A stretch of 64,000 nucleotides of DNA from Paralvinella palmiformis (Eukaryota > Annelida > Polychaeta > Terebellida > Alvinellidae), in the NCBI GenBank assembly GCA_025642065.1, contig JAODUP010000133.1:296001-360000 (forward strand), in the 5' to 3' direction. The notes beneath the pieces are model-generated. The model made no database searches and was not told the origin of the DNA. It saw only the letters and a list, made by a program, of their open reading frames with translations. The translations under genes were made by a program, and so were the position numbers. Positions 1 to 11,895 of the stretch are shown piece after piece. Position 1 is the first letter of the stretch, and each line of letters starts with the position of its first letter.

Positions 1-143
1 AGTAAAATGTATCTGTTAGTGATCGTCATTGTGCTTTTACCGTTATATTATCAGTTGATTTAACTTGAGCTCAATGGATACCTACATTATCATGATTCTA
101 GTTTACGAAATAATTGACTAGATTTGCCAAGCCCCCATAAAAT

Positions 144-148
<5 letters not shown>

Positions 149-219
<71 letters not shown>
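149..219. repeat. (TA)n microsatellite
   Basis: An almost pure AT dinucleotide run of about 70 bp. It forms the left border of the pogo-like element copy that follows. Confidence 0.95.
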
Positions 220-221
<2 letters not shown>

Positions 222-334
222 TCTGTGTCACCATTTTTAAATCATAAAGCTATACTTCCGTATGTAAACCAACATTCAATAATCGTGCGCAAGATACGGA
301 ATGGCATTGAAGCTTCGTGTCTCTTCGACCATCA

Positions 335-775
335 GGTTAACTCATGATCCGCTCATTAGAAAGATCACACATTTGTGTTTGGAATTAGCCATGAATGATT
401 ATGATTGGCTATGAGATAACCACAGGCAGTGGAAGCGTCGTGTGTCGGTGTGTATGATCAAGGACGGTCGTAATTGGTTACGATATAGCAATTATCGCGG
501 GTGGGCTGTTTATGAACCATTACTAACAACATGTTGGTGTGTTTTGCATGACTGAACCAGCGGAAATATTTAGCAACCTTTTCGTGTTGTCAGATTATCG
601 AGGTCATTTTACATTGAAAAGACACATGCTGTTGGCCAAATGAAGTGTCGGAATGCAGAACGCGATTTTGTCGGATTAAAGCGTCATTTATAATGGAGCT
701 AAATCCGTCACAGACAGTAATGTGTCTTCAGGTGGATTTGCTGAATAAACGATGTCCGTATTAACTGATTCTGAC
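335..775 (-). mobile_element. Pogo/Tc1-like MITE, copy 1
   Basis: Reverse-strand copy of a sequence that recurs at about 7163-7545 on the other strand. Matching blocks include the GGTGGATTTGCTGAATAAAC stretch, the ATGGAGCTAAATCCGTCACA stretch, and the CATAATCAT/ATGATTATG block near the outer end. In the (-) orientation the terminal part carries AATCCG/GACAAC motifs that recall pogo/Tigger ends; that family call is inference. No transposase coding is visible. It lies between a TA run on the left and a GT/TA microsatellite on the right. The exact ends are not clear. Confidence 0.5.
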
Positions 776-777
776 TC

Positions 778-845
<68 letters not shown>

Positions 846-955
846 TGCGTGCGTGCGTGCGTGTGTGTGTGTGCGTGCGTGTGTGTGTGTGTGTGTATGT
901 GTGTGTGTGTGTATGTGTGTGTGCGTGTGTGTGTGTGTGTGTGTATTTATGTATA
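776..955. repeat. Compound microsatellite (TG)n(TA)n(GCGT)n(TG)n
   Basis: About 180 bp of GT, TA and CGTG units. Open reading frames across it on both strands encode only Cys-Val, Ile-Tyr or His-Thr dipeptide repeats and are not genes. Confidence 0.95.
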
Positions 956-1710
956 ATGTATTTCTCAGGGGGAACTTGTACTCCTTTGATTACTAGCAAA
1001 AATGTGAACTCATGTTCTAGACCTGTGTGCCCAGCCGCACTACCGAAGATGCCAACCTTTCTTTAATTAATGAAACGCGAAATAAAAGCCAATGGGTGTG
1101 GGTTTGTTTGTTTGCTAGTTTATTGGCAAATAATTCTGACACAGAAGACTTAAACGGCGGTGAATATGGTATTGGTTGGGATCATGATGATGTTTACTCA
1201 TAATTGTTTTAATTATTATTTAACCCCTTAGTTCTATGAACCGAAAGCCCAAGTAGCCCTCCGCAGGAACAAGCTTTGAAGTCTGCTCGAATTGCGGCTT
1301 CTAAGCAAATAGGTTTGGTGGCGCCACCTTACAAGCTGTTTGATAGACCTTTTGGCCCAGTCCCAACACATACTCTAGTGACAATTGTAGAATAAACATA
1401 ATCGGTTTTTAAGCATTCGACCATCTGATCTTCACGGACGAGCTGATTTATAAAGGGAAAAAGACACCGATGCAGTGTCACCTTACATGAGACACGTTGG
1501 TTTAAACCGAGTGATGTATTACGTGACATTGTATAGGTAAAACCAATTAAACGGTGTCATTCTAACTGGTTGTCTGTTATATTTTAAACATGGTATAATG
1601 ATTGATGAATGCGGTCGGCTATACAGTGGTAATTATATTAATAGAAATAGATCCATTGGCGTGATAATATTATGGAGATGAGACGTCATACAAGGCCAGA
1701 TTTGAAACTT
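956..1710. other. Intergenic, nothing recognised
   Basis: AT-rich unique-looking DNA. Only short chance ORFs are present, with no domain or splice pattern I can support. Confidence 0.5.
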
Positions 1711-1721
1711 TAGCTACTGGA

Positions 1722-1897
1722 TGATTGATGATTGATGTTTTACGGCCACGTTTGTGCACATGGTAGGCTAAATGGGCCGAGCGACCTCCAACGGTAATGA
1801 AGCGAAGTCAAAGACGAAACACCCTTCACATATGCCCACGCCGAGATTCGAACGCGGGTGGTAGTGATTTGTGATCCAACACGCTACCGCTAGACTA
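1722..1897 (-). mobile_element. tRNA-derived SINE, tail family A, with 11-bp TSD
   Basis: Reverse copy of the common SINE of this window. On (-) it has a tRNA-like head with box-A and box-B-like segments (the B box seen on (+) as GAGATTCGAACGC), then the conserved central block that contains CATTACCGTTGGAGGTCGCTC, then a TAAAACATCAATCATCA tail. It is bounded by an exact 11-bp direct repeat, TAGCTACTGGA, at 1711-1721 and 1898-1908, which is the signature of target-primed insertion. That is direct evidence of retrotransposition. Confidence 0.85.
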
Positions 1898-1908
1898 TAG
1901 CTACTGGA

Positions 1909-2613
1909 ACCAAACTTTACAACGTATTCATAATTACGTCATAAATAAACAGTGGGAATTATTTTTCTAGTTAGCTTTAATGTAGGGACTGGTCAGAAAA
2001 TAGAGACGCCTCAACATGAAAAGTCGCTTCTCTGAAATACTTTAATCACCTGACGAATCGTCCAGAGTTGAATTCACGATTTTAAGAGATTAGCTGTGCC
2101 AGTGCCAAATTCCCACACTGCTAAAACAGACGACAGTGATAATTCGTTTCTATTCAGCGGTAACGTACTGTATAGCTCGGTACTCGTCAAGACCGATATG
2201 CTCGTGTAAATATGGAGGGCAGACAGATTGACTCAAATATCTCACACCATAAGATATGTTATAAAAAAAACTCTATTGAGCTAAGTGGTCTATCGGGCTT
2301 CCATTTTAGCTGCTTAAACCTCTTAGGGGCAATATCAGTAGTGGAATACTGGCATACGTCGGACACCTCACCAGCAAATAGCGCTTAAATGTACGACGTC
2401 ATATCAGCTGTTAGTCGACTAGGTGGAAAATACTTCTCTTTAGACACGACTCTTTGGACACGAACTGTATTTGGTGACCAAGTTATGGAAGTGACGGCTT
2501 GGATTGTGTAAACATTATCACGTTGGTGTTCAATGGTAATCCGGCATATTTTTTCCTTGAGCAGACTATCGCCATTTCGTTGTAAGCAAGTTATAACACG
2601 ACACCAAATAGCG
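1909..2613 (+). promoter_or_regulatory. 5' flank of the Ig receptor gene with duplicated segment
   Basis: Two related blocks occur at about 2374-2406 and 2603-2637. Both read AAATAGCG(C/T)(T/A)TAAATG then (T/C)ACGA, and both end in ATATCAG. The second contains the TATA box of the downstream gene. No coding sequence or transposon ends were recognised. A role in transcription is inferred from position only. Confidence 0.35.
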
Positions 2614-2620
2614 TATAAAT
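2614..2620 (+). promoter_or_regulatory. Candidate TATA box
   Basis: TATAAAT in a GCG(TATAAAT)GCACG context, 125 bp upstream of the first ATG of the Ig receptor ORF. A start site about 25-30 bp downstream, near 2642-2650, would give a 5' UTR of about 90-100 nt. This is inference; an upstream non-coding exon cannot be excluded. Confidence 0.4.
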
Positions 2621-2738
2621 GCACGATTTTATATCAGTAAATAAGCCGGTAAGTAGGGATACTTCAGTTTCGATACAACAGAGACAGGGTACGATCTTGT
2701 CAATGCCGTTCAGTGTGTGGTAAAAATCGTCCCGTTTC

Positions 2739-4082
2739 GTGTGTCCTGGAGCAATGGCGTTGCTAGGAAGCTACGTAAACGTCATAGTTATCGTTCATCT
2801 AATAGCAGGACTTGGTATTACGGGGATTACCGTGATCCAGACTGATCCTGGACAAAATGTGACTTTCACATTCGGAACAGAGAATACGAGATATAGGAAT
2901 TCTCTCAGAATTACCCATTCCATAAATGATTCGGTGATTAGCAATGTTTACTGTTATCATCTCAATGAATGTAATGATAAGTTAAACAACAGCTACGTTG
3001 CACTAGTCACGGTACCTGTACCGTCTTCGGATTATGGGGTAAATGAGGATTTAGAGGTATTAACCTTTAATATAATTGATGTGGATCGCTCAGATGCTGG
3101 AATGTATCTGTTACAATGCGATCTATATTGGAGTTACTATTCCTATCATTATGTATTATACGTATACGAGGAGCCAACTAAACCTCTCATAATGAGTCGA
3201 GTACATGTTGACGAAACTATTCTCACTTGTACCAGTACGTCACAATCGTTACCAGAGGACTATAGAAACAATACGGACATAGAGTACATCTGGAGATTCA
3301 ATGGTCTTCCGGATAATTATCAGATCGATGGCCATCGGATCCGGATTATTAGTCACCGGAAGTCTGATTATGGAGTGTTATTCTATTGTAGAGCCATTGA
3401 GGAGAATTCTACGCTCGTTTCTGAAGAGAGTGATCCATTCTTTTTAGACTCGCCGTATTTAGAGAACGTTCAGATAACTGTTTCTCATTCCCGCGATGAT
3501 CCGGAAAGGGTATCTCTCTCTTGTATGGCGGACTGTAATCCGAGATGCGCGTATAGCTGGTTTGACCCGGAAGGAAAGTTGCTCGGTCGCGGAAATAATC
3601 TGACGCTGGCGAGCCAAAATGAAGTGGACCGTGCTTCCTGTTATGCCGCAAATAGGCTCGGAACATTGTCGCACCGACTGGAGTTCATCGACAAAGGAGG
3701 AAATTATTATCCCGGGAGTACAGTTATCTCACTCGCTGTCTTTCTCGGTCTGGCGATAGGTGTCACCGTCGTAGCGGGCATCCTGTTTCTTGTCTACCTT
3801 CGTCGACGCAAACAACAACAAGAAGAACAACAGCAAACAACAACAACAACAAACACGCACAACAATAGAAATAAACCAGTTATTGATGTAGAAACGAGAC
3901 AGTCGGTGTATGAAAACGCCGCCCTTCAGACGGGAACAGCCGGCGTCTCCAATCCGAGTTATGAGCAGCTGGATATATCACGTGATCCCCTTCCATCCAG
4001 GGATTATGACCAACCATCAATGTTTTATAGAAAAACAGATGTTTATAATAATAAGGACGAGGCTACTTACGAAGAGATGTAA
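2739..4082 (+). CDS. Intronless Ig-superfamily transmembrane receptor with tyrosine-rich tail
   Basis: 447 residues in one uninterrupted frame. Residues 12-30 form a hydrophobic signal peptide; Met1 or Met6 could start translation, and Met6 gives the better signal peptide. The ectodomain (about 31-325) holds three Ig-like units: a V-like unit with DAGMYLLQC ending at Cys127, a second with Cys164, Trp185 and the DYGVLFYC hallmark at Cys217, and a third with Cys262, Trp274 and Cys301 plus extra Cys266 and Cys270. In the first unit Tyr is four residues before Cys instead of two, which is atypical. Several NxS/T sequons are present. A transmembrane helix (about 327-353) is followed by RRRK, then a Q/T/N-rich stretch from CAA/ACA repeats. 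The tail has Tyr391 (YENA), Tyr408 (YEQL), Tyr423 (YDQP), Tyr436 (YNNK) and Tyr444 (YEEM at the C terminus). A cell-surface adhesion or signalling receptor is inferred; ligand and orthologue are unknown. A missing 5' coding exon is possible but not needed. Confidence 0.85.
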   Translation: MCPGAMALLGSYVNVIVIVHLIAGLGITGITVIQTDPGQNVTFTFGTENTRYRNSLRITHSINDSVISNVYCYHLNECNDKLNNSYVALVTVPVPSSDYGVNEDLEVLTFNIIDVDRSDAGMYLLQCDLYWSYYSYHYVLYVYEEPTKPLIMSRVHVDETILTCTSTSQSLPEDYRNNTDIEYIWRFNGLPDNYQIDGHRIRIISHRKSDYGVLFYCRAIEENSTLVSEESDPFFLDSPYLENVQITVSHSRDDPERVSLSCMADCNPRCAYSWFDPEGKLLGRGNNLTLASQNEVDRASCYAANRLGTLSHRLEFIDKGGNYYPGSTVISLAVFLGLAIGVTVVAGILFLVYLRRRKQQQEEQQQTTTTTNTHNNRNKPVIDVETRQSVYENAALQTGTAGVSNPSYEQLDISRDPLPSRDYDQPSMFYRKTDVYNNKDEATYEEM

Positions 4083-4422
4083 ACGTATAATAGCTGACAC
4101 AATCTGTACTTAGTACGTGGGTGAGTAGGTGAGTGTGTGGGGAGGGGGGGATTGTTTGGAGGGTGGGTGTTTGGGTGGATGAGTAAGTGAGTGAGTGAGT
4201 CAATCAGTCAGTGACGAAAACACTTCTCTATCACCGCTAACAGTTGACTGATTTTTTTCCCCATCATGGACGGCTTCCACCTTTTTGTCTGTTGTCATGT
4301 TGCCTCATGTTGTTTTGGTCCGGCCGTCCCTGGTACTTCCGTCGAGTACCAGCCTGATCTTTTGTTATAAAATAATTAAAACGTACAGTTAACAATTGAT
4401 AATTGGGTGTTTGGTTTATTAC

Positions 4423-4428
4423 AATAAA
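4423..4428 (+). terminator. Polyadenylation signal of the Ig receptor gene
   Basis: AATAAA about 340 nt after the stop codon, the first canonical signal downstream on this strand. It implies a 3' UTR of about 360 nt containing a G/GT-rich low-complexity stretch at about 4115-4200. Confidence 0.55.
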
Positions 4429-4705
4429 GCATGCAGATAGATTATAGACAATGTAGTCAATAGCTCCTAAAGAAATCGAGATATGTGGTACAGATATCTT
4501 GCCCATCGCACGTTTTTCAATTACTTCTTTAATGTATCTCATAACATATATCGCATCTACGGTGCATTAACTTATGACATATTCTATTGAGCGTTAGAGG
4601 GCGTTAATTAGAGGCACAAAAAAGGTTTAATTTACCAAACAAGTAAAATGTTATTTTTATGGGAACCTGAAAAGTATGTAAGCAACCTCGTATAATTATA
4701 ATAAA

Positions 4706-4736
4706 TGAACACACACACACGCACACACACACACAC
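4706..4736. repeat. (CA)n microsatellite
   Basis: Short CA dinucleotide run directly upstream of a tRNA-like SINE head. Confidence 0.85.
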
Positions 4737-4737
4737 G

Positions 4738-4880
4738 TGGGTAGAGCGTGAGACTATTTACCTATGGCTATGGTCATTATGTGCGGGAGGTCGCAGGTTC
4801 GCGCCTCGGCCGCGGCACTATAGTACGAGGAGTTTTTCCATCCAGCCAGGCAACTGGCAAGGTTTTCTCCGCCGAGTATG
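4738..4880 (+). mobile_element. tRNA-derived SINE (second family)
   Basis: tRNA-like head with box-A TGGGTAGAGCG and box-B GGTCGCAGGTTCGCGCCTCG at RNA polymerase III spacing, then a body ending near CTGGCAAGGTTTTCTCCGCC. It lacks the central block shared by the other SINEs here, so it is a different family. The head does not fold as an intact tRNA that I can confirm, so it is not called a tRNA gene. Confidence 0.6.
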
Positions 4881-5056
4881 TCATTTATTCTGAATTCTAA
4901 ATTTATTTAGAATTAGTCTCCATGTAGAAGCTATAGATTATAGCCCATTTGCGTCTCCCTCATTTGAGGTTGCCAGCCACGTAAAAAAGTGCCATTTCGT
5001 GAGCTAGTAATTAAAAAAAATTAAAGGTTTTCAATCTTTAGCCCTTCTTCGGCAAA

Positions 5057-5252
5057 TGGAGGTGGCTCCGTGGTCTAGCGGTAGCGTGTTGGACCACAGA
5101 TCACTAGCACACCGTGTTGGAATCTCGGCATTGGCATATGTGAAGGGTGTTTCATCTTTGACTTCGCTTCATTACCTTTGGAGGTCGCTCGGCCCATTTA
5201 TTCTACCGTGTGCACAAAAGTGGCCGTAAAACATCAAGCAGCATCGTCATCA
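5057..5252 (+). mobile_element. tRNA-derived SINE, tail family A, with 14-bp TSD
   Basis: Best-preserved forward copy. Head GGTGGCTCCGTGGTCTAGCG with box-A-like TGGTCTAGCGG, box-B-like TTGGAATCTCGG, then the conserved core with TTTCATCTTTGACTTCGCTT and CATTACCTTTGGAGGTCGCT, ending in GTAAAACATCA and short ATC-rich tail. An exact 14-bp duplication, CCTTCTTCGGCAAA, flanks it at 5043-5056 and 5253-5266. Confidence 0.9.
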
Positions 5253-5266
5253 CCTTCTTCGGCAAA

Positions 5267-6860
<1,594 letters not shown>

Positions 6861-6861
6861 T

Positions 6862-7095
6862 TACAGCAAACATTACAGGCTCTTCTTGATCTATATAGAG
6901 CCTTTGATACGGTTGACCATAATACACTTTTATCCCGGTTAGAAGACATATTATGTTTATAAGTATTTGAATAAAAAATTGTCCAATGTTTACCTTTTAT
7001 ATTTTTACAATGTACACACGCCCTCTTGTGTCCAATGCACAACGATATGGCGTTAAATGGCATTTATGCCTATGACACAGAGCTATGCGTGCTTG
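6862..7095 (+). pseudogene. LINE reverse-transcriptase remnant
   Basis: A forward frame reads LLDLYRAFDTVDHNTLLSRL, the conserved A-box region of non-LTR (CR1/L2/jockey-type) reverse transcriptases. About 100 bp later another frame reads GIYAYDTELCV, a decayed version of the (Y/F)ADDTxL catalytic box. The sequence between the two is far shorter than in an intact enzyme, so the core is deleted. Non-functional. Confidence 0.7.
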
Positions 7096-7125
7096 CGTGC
7101 GTGCGTGTGTGTGTGTCTGTGTGCT

Positions 7126-7162
<37 letters not shown>
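7096..7162. repeat. (GCGT)n(GT)n(TA)n microsatellite
   Basis: GCGT and GT units followed by a pure TA run (about 7129-7162). It borders the second pogo-like copy. Confidence 0.9.
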
Positions 7163-7167
<5 letters not shown>

Positions 7168-7548
7168 GACTCCGTTAATCCGGACACCGTTTATCCAGCA
7201 AATCCACCTGACGACACATTATTGTCTGTGACGGATTTAGCTCCATTATAAATTACTCTTTAATCCGGCAAAATCGCGTTCCGCATTCCGACTCCGACAC
7301 TTCATTTGGCCAACAGAAAGTGTCTTTTCAATGTAAAATGACCTCGATAATCCGACAACACGAAAATGTTTAAATATTTTCGCTAGTTCTGTCATGCAAA
7401 CACACCTACATATTGTCAGTAATGGTTAATTAACCGACACACCGACTGTTTCCTTTGCCTGTGGCTATCTCATAGCCAATCATAATCATTCCTGGTTAAT
7501 TACGAACACAAATGTGTGATCTTTCCAATGATGATCTGATGGACTAAG
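7163..7548 (+). mobile_element. Pogo/Tc1-like MITE, copy 2
   Basis: Begins directly after a TA run with AGTGAGACTCCGTTAATCCG and repeats the copy at 335-775 in opposite orientation, including AAATCCACCTGACGACACAT, the GATTTAGCTCCATTATAAAT region and CAATCATAATCATTCCTGG. No coding sequence. The ...AATCCGGACA-type end resembles pogo/Tigger elements, which integrate at TA dinucleotides; family assignment is inference. Confidence 0.5.
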
Positions 7549-7550
7549 TG

Positions 7551-7690
<140 letters not shown>

Positions 7691-8490
7691 ATCCTAGTAA
7701 TTTCTCCCTTTCGTTGGAAAATTATGAATATGGTTTTGCTGATATTCCACTATGAATTATTAAAATTCTTCTCAAATCAAATAACGATATAATAAATAAT
7801 ACTTATTTTATTTCATAACAGTTAGTGTAAATGAAGACTCGATACTGTAGCTGTGTTGGTTTATTTAGGTGGAGCACAATGTGGAGCATATATCTAGTAT
7901 CTACTATTTACAATACTTATCATGAAAACCTGGGAAAGCGAACAAAATTCCACCTGCTACAAGTAATACTTAGACGCCTATAGAAAATACTACCATTACC
8001 AACCCATATTCTACTGGTTCCGACACAAAACTCATGTCTCTTCACGCCAGTACTTTTCAACATTATCCCACTTTCGCCAAAGATCCTATTGCAGTATCTT
8101 TGAGTTGGCTAAGCTACTGCCCTGACATCTGGTGAACCAAAACTGCTGACTAACCCGACACCTGGTGAATTAAGCCTTTCCTGCCTAACATATGACACTT
8201 GGTACCTAACCAAAAGCTATAACATTACAGCTCCACTAAGTAAGTAATTTTATTCGATGATATATACAGTAGCATTATTACATTGTTTATCCCATAATAT
8301 TATTTACAAGCACATATACCATCATGCCAACAGACAAACAAAAAGCTGTAACCTCCAAAATAAAGACCAAACATGTAGAACATAATTGATTATACGAGGA
8401 GGCGCAGTGGCCTAAAAGCTACATATTTAACCATCTATGTCCACTCTCCAAGTGCGCTGATTATGGCGATAGCATAACATAATATAATGT
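7691..8490. other. Intergenic, nothing firm
   Basis: No gene recognised. A weak tRNA-like box (GGCGCAGTGGCCTAAAAGC) at about 8402-8420 may be an old SINE head, but no body follows it. Confidence 0.45.
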
Positions 8491-8499
8491 AATTTTGTA

Positions 8500-11116
8500 C
8501 AATATATTATATAATATATGTAATTTATAAATTACTTTGTTAATTTGAGTTCGTAAGAAATATCTTTACAGATCTATTAAAGCTATGTTGCGACCTCAAC
8601 TGTCTTATTGTTTCTGGCAGTTTGTACCATATTTCAGGTGCTAGGTAAATAAATGACTTTGATAAAAATTCAGTTTTTCTGTATTGTATGTGTGGCTGGT
8701 GAAGGCATCTTGTTTCGTGTGAATGAATATGTCTATTTACAGTGAACATCGTCATTAGGGGATCTGGTGAAGGAAATATTAATGAATGAATACATTATTT
8801 TTGAAAGTTGAAAAATACATATGTCCTTTATCTTGAGAATCTGTAGCTTCTAAAATAAGGGTTCGGTATGAGCATTATAGTTTGATTTCGAGACGGTCCT
8901 GATTGTCTTTTTCTGTAAAATTTATAATCTCCGTAAGTACGTTGAGTGACTACAACCCCACAATACCGTGCCATATGTTAAATAGGGATATATCAAGCTG
9001 TGGTATACTGTTCTCATATTGTGTGTACTTAAGATATGCTTAATTTTATCGAGGGCATATAGTCCACCAGATATTTTTGATCTACAACTATCTATATGCT
9101 CATGCCAGTTTAGGTTTTCATCTATTAGTAGTCCCAGAAATTTTACACATTTATGTAATTTTAATACATGTGTCTCCGACTTAGCATTCTTATTTTTTTA
9201 GAAGAGTACATAATGTGTTTTGCTTATATTTAAAGATAATTTATTCACCTTAAACCACTCAGCTAATGATGTAATATCTTGATTAACGAGTTTATATAAT
9301 TCGTAATATTTTTACCAGATACATAAATTGTTGTATCATCTGCAAATAGTATACATGCCGTGCACCGGAGGGATCCTGGTAGATCATTTGAGTATGAAAT
9401 GAAGAGGAGTGGTTCTTTTGATTTATAAATTGGTATTACTTTGGCAATTTTAAGTTTTGACAGGAAAACACCGGTTTCCATCGATTTATTTACAGCTATG
9501 CTAAGTGGTAACGAAATGACAAATTTTATCTGTTTTAGTAATAGCGTATTCACATTGTCATGTCCACAACTCGTTTTGAGTTTTAGAGAATTTATGGTGT
9601 TTGTTATTTCTTTCCTGTCAGTAGGACGAAAATATAGAGATGTTGCTTTCTTACATGTCGGCATATAGGTTTGATAATTTGTGCTGGACGGTGATATATT
9701 AGAAGCATATTTAGGTCCAATCTCAGAGATGAATCCGCTAAATTTGTCTGCAATGTAAGTGGGGTCGTTTTCAATTGTGGTTATCTATTTTGAATGAATT
9801 TGATATTGATGTTTTGTCATTTTTTCTGTTGAGTATCTCATTTAATGTGCTCCATGTTTTCTTAATGTTTGATTTGTATTGTTGAAATAAGTTACCATAA
9901 TATATCTCTCTTTGTTTACGTTTGATTCTGGTAAAGTTATTTCTGTAAGTTATATATTTAACACGTTCCCGTGATACGTTTTCTTTACCCAATTGCTTTT
10001 TATAAAGTTTATCTAAGTGTTTTGATGAATGTAGGATTCCGGGGGTTATCCATGGTTCTCGTATTACATGTTTGGCAAGTATTTTGGTTATCGTTTTAGG
10101 TGCAAAATATTCTATAACATCATTTATTTTATCTATAATTATGTTGTAACACGTTTCAGCATCACTTGAGTTTAGACTAGGCCAATCTGTTTTTGATAAG
10201 GCCTCACAAATTTGTTGATACGTTTTGTTATTGAATTTTCTATGCTCAAAAATTAAAGGTTCAGTTTTCACGGATTTATATTTTTCGGAAAACAAGAACA
10301 CTGGTAAATTATCTGATATATTATTTAATATTATTCCTGATGCCAATTTAATTTCTTTACTTGTTTTTATGTATATGTTATCAATAAGAGTGGCCGTACT
10401 ATGCGTTATTCTGGTTGGCTTTGTAATTGTAGGTAAGAAGCCTGCATTTAGGAAAAGGTCCATCATCTCAGAAACATGTGCTTGATTTTTATATTTGAGG
10501 TAATCGAGATTTTGATCGGTTCCCAACACAATGTCTTTTTTAATATGTTGGAGTTTATTTAAAATCGTTTCATAGTAACTAATCGATAATATTTCACTGG
10601 TATTAGGAACTCGGTATATTTCACCAAAGATACAATTTACAGTTTTTGAGTGAGCCTCAACAAATATTGATTCAAATTTACCGTCGATATTAACAGAAAT
10701 ATAATTACGGATAATGTAATTTAAATCATCCCTGATGTACATAGCAACACCACCTCGTGAACCAGTCTGTCTATTTCTGCAGACTAATTTATAACCCGGG
10801 ATTGTATAAAATACATAGTTGTTATCAGTTAGGAATGTTTCACACAGCATTATGCAATGCATATTAATTTTTATATCGTGGAATAGAGAGAGTATTTCTT
10901 TCAGCTCTCTAAATTTGTTTGGCAAACTGCGAATATTAAAATGCATTGTATAATATTTGAAATGTTGTGTATTTTCCAGTACTGCTGTATGATTTGTTCG
11001 ATTTCATAGTAGTTACTGTCATTGTGGAAAGCATCCAGAGGATTTTCTCCATTCTTGTCATCATAATAGTTATTTAACAGACAGTTGAGGTTGTGATAAT
11101 CATCTTCAATATTCAA
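8500..11116 (-). pseudogene. Decayed jockey/CR1-type LINE (APE endonuclease + RT)
   Basis: Read on (-), the element runs from 11116 to 8500. An N-terminal region (NYYEIEQIIQQY) is separated by a frameshift near 10945 from an endonuclease frame (9771-10946) with MHFNIRSLPNKF, LCETFL, SRGGVAMYI, LGTDQN and ISDNLPVF. The last motif is normally SDH, so a catalytic His is Asn here. After a stop the RT N-terminus follows (GHDNVNTLLL, AKVIPIYKS). It jumps directly to ISYSNDLP and LFADDTTIYVSG, so most of the RT palm is deleted. The C-terminal region (KFLGLLIDENLNWHEHI, YLTYGTVLWG, then IHSHETR and LAPEIWYKLPE at 8540-8755) completes it. Inactive by frameshifts, stops and deletion. Superfamily is inferred from motif layout. 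Confidence 0.88.
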
Positions 11117-11836
11117 TTTATCGTTTTGATTGAAATAAAAAGATTAGGTGTATGCTCATTACATTCCCTATAATTCCATTTTATACTTAAATATTCAATA
11201 GCACACCTTGGACAGCAGACAAAGCGGTGAAACGTATAACTCCGCAATAGACTAATTACACATATAAAACAAAACATAATTAAAACATGCATAGTCAAAT
11301 AGTATAATTATACAAATATCAAATCTAGACTATGTTAAATCCCTAAAAACATCACCGTTACGCGCGCATCAATCTTTCATTATCCCTAATGGGTCGGTGA
11401 AAATCTAGGAGTTATTTTTGAAGAAAAAAATATATTACACATATCATCAATATGCCGAGCTGTCTACTACAATCTTAAGAACTTCCACTGTCTAAAGGTA
11501 TTGTTGACACAAGGAGCACTTATTACTGTGGTCCATGGCTTTGCAATATATCTCGTATAGTAACCATTGCAACTCCCTATTATATGGTATATAGGATTTA
11601 GATTATAACATCAATCGCCATCAGGGACTTCAGAATAGTACACTGGCTTGCATACCGAAGGTTTCTAATATAGTTATACGGTCAAACAATTATTTATACT
11701 ATCATAATTTAATTATTCACAATTATGCCCTCAGCTTAATTCCCTGTTCTTGACCATGCCATGTTATTTGACCAACTATTCTGCTCCGCAACTCAGTTAC
11801 CGAGTTACTCTAATTTCACTATGCTATTAATTATTT

Positions 11837-11895
<59 letters not shown>

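Noticed and set aside
688..1066. Overlapping ORFs of 71-104 codons on both strands
   Set aside because: They are translations of a GT/TA/GCGT microsatellite (Cys-Val, Ile-Tyr, His-Thr repeats).
4738..4820. Possible functional tRNA gene
   Set aside because: Box A and B are present, but I cannot fold a complete cloverleaf, and a SINE body follows; better read as a SINE head.
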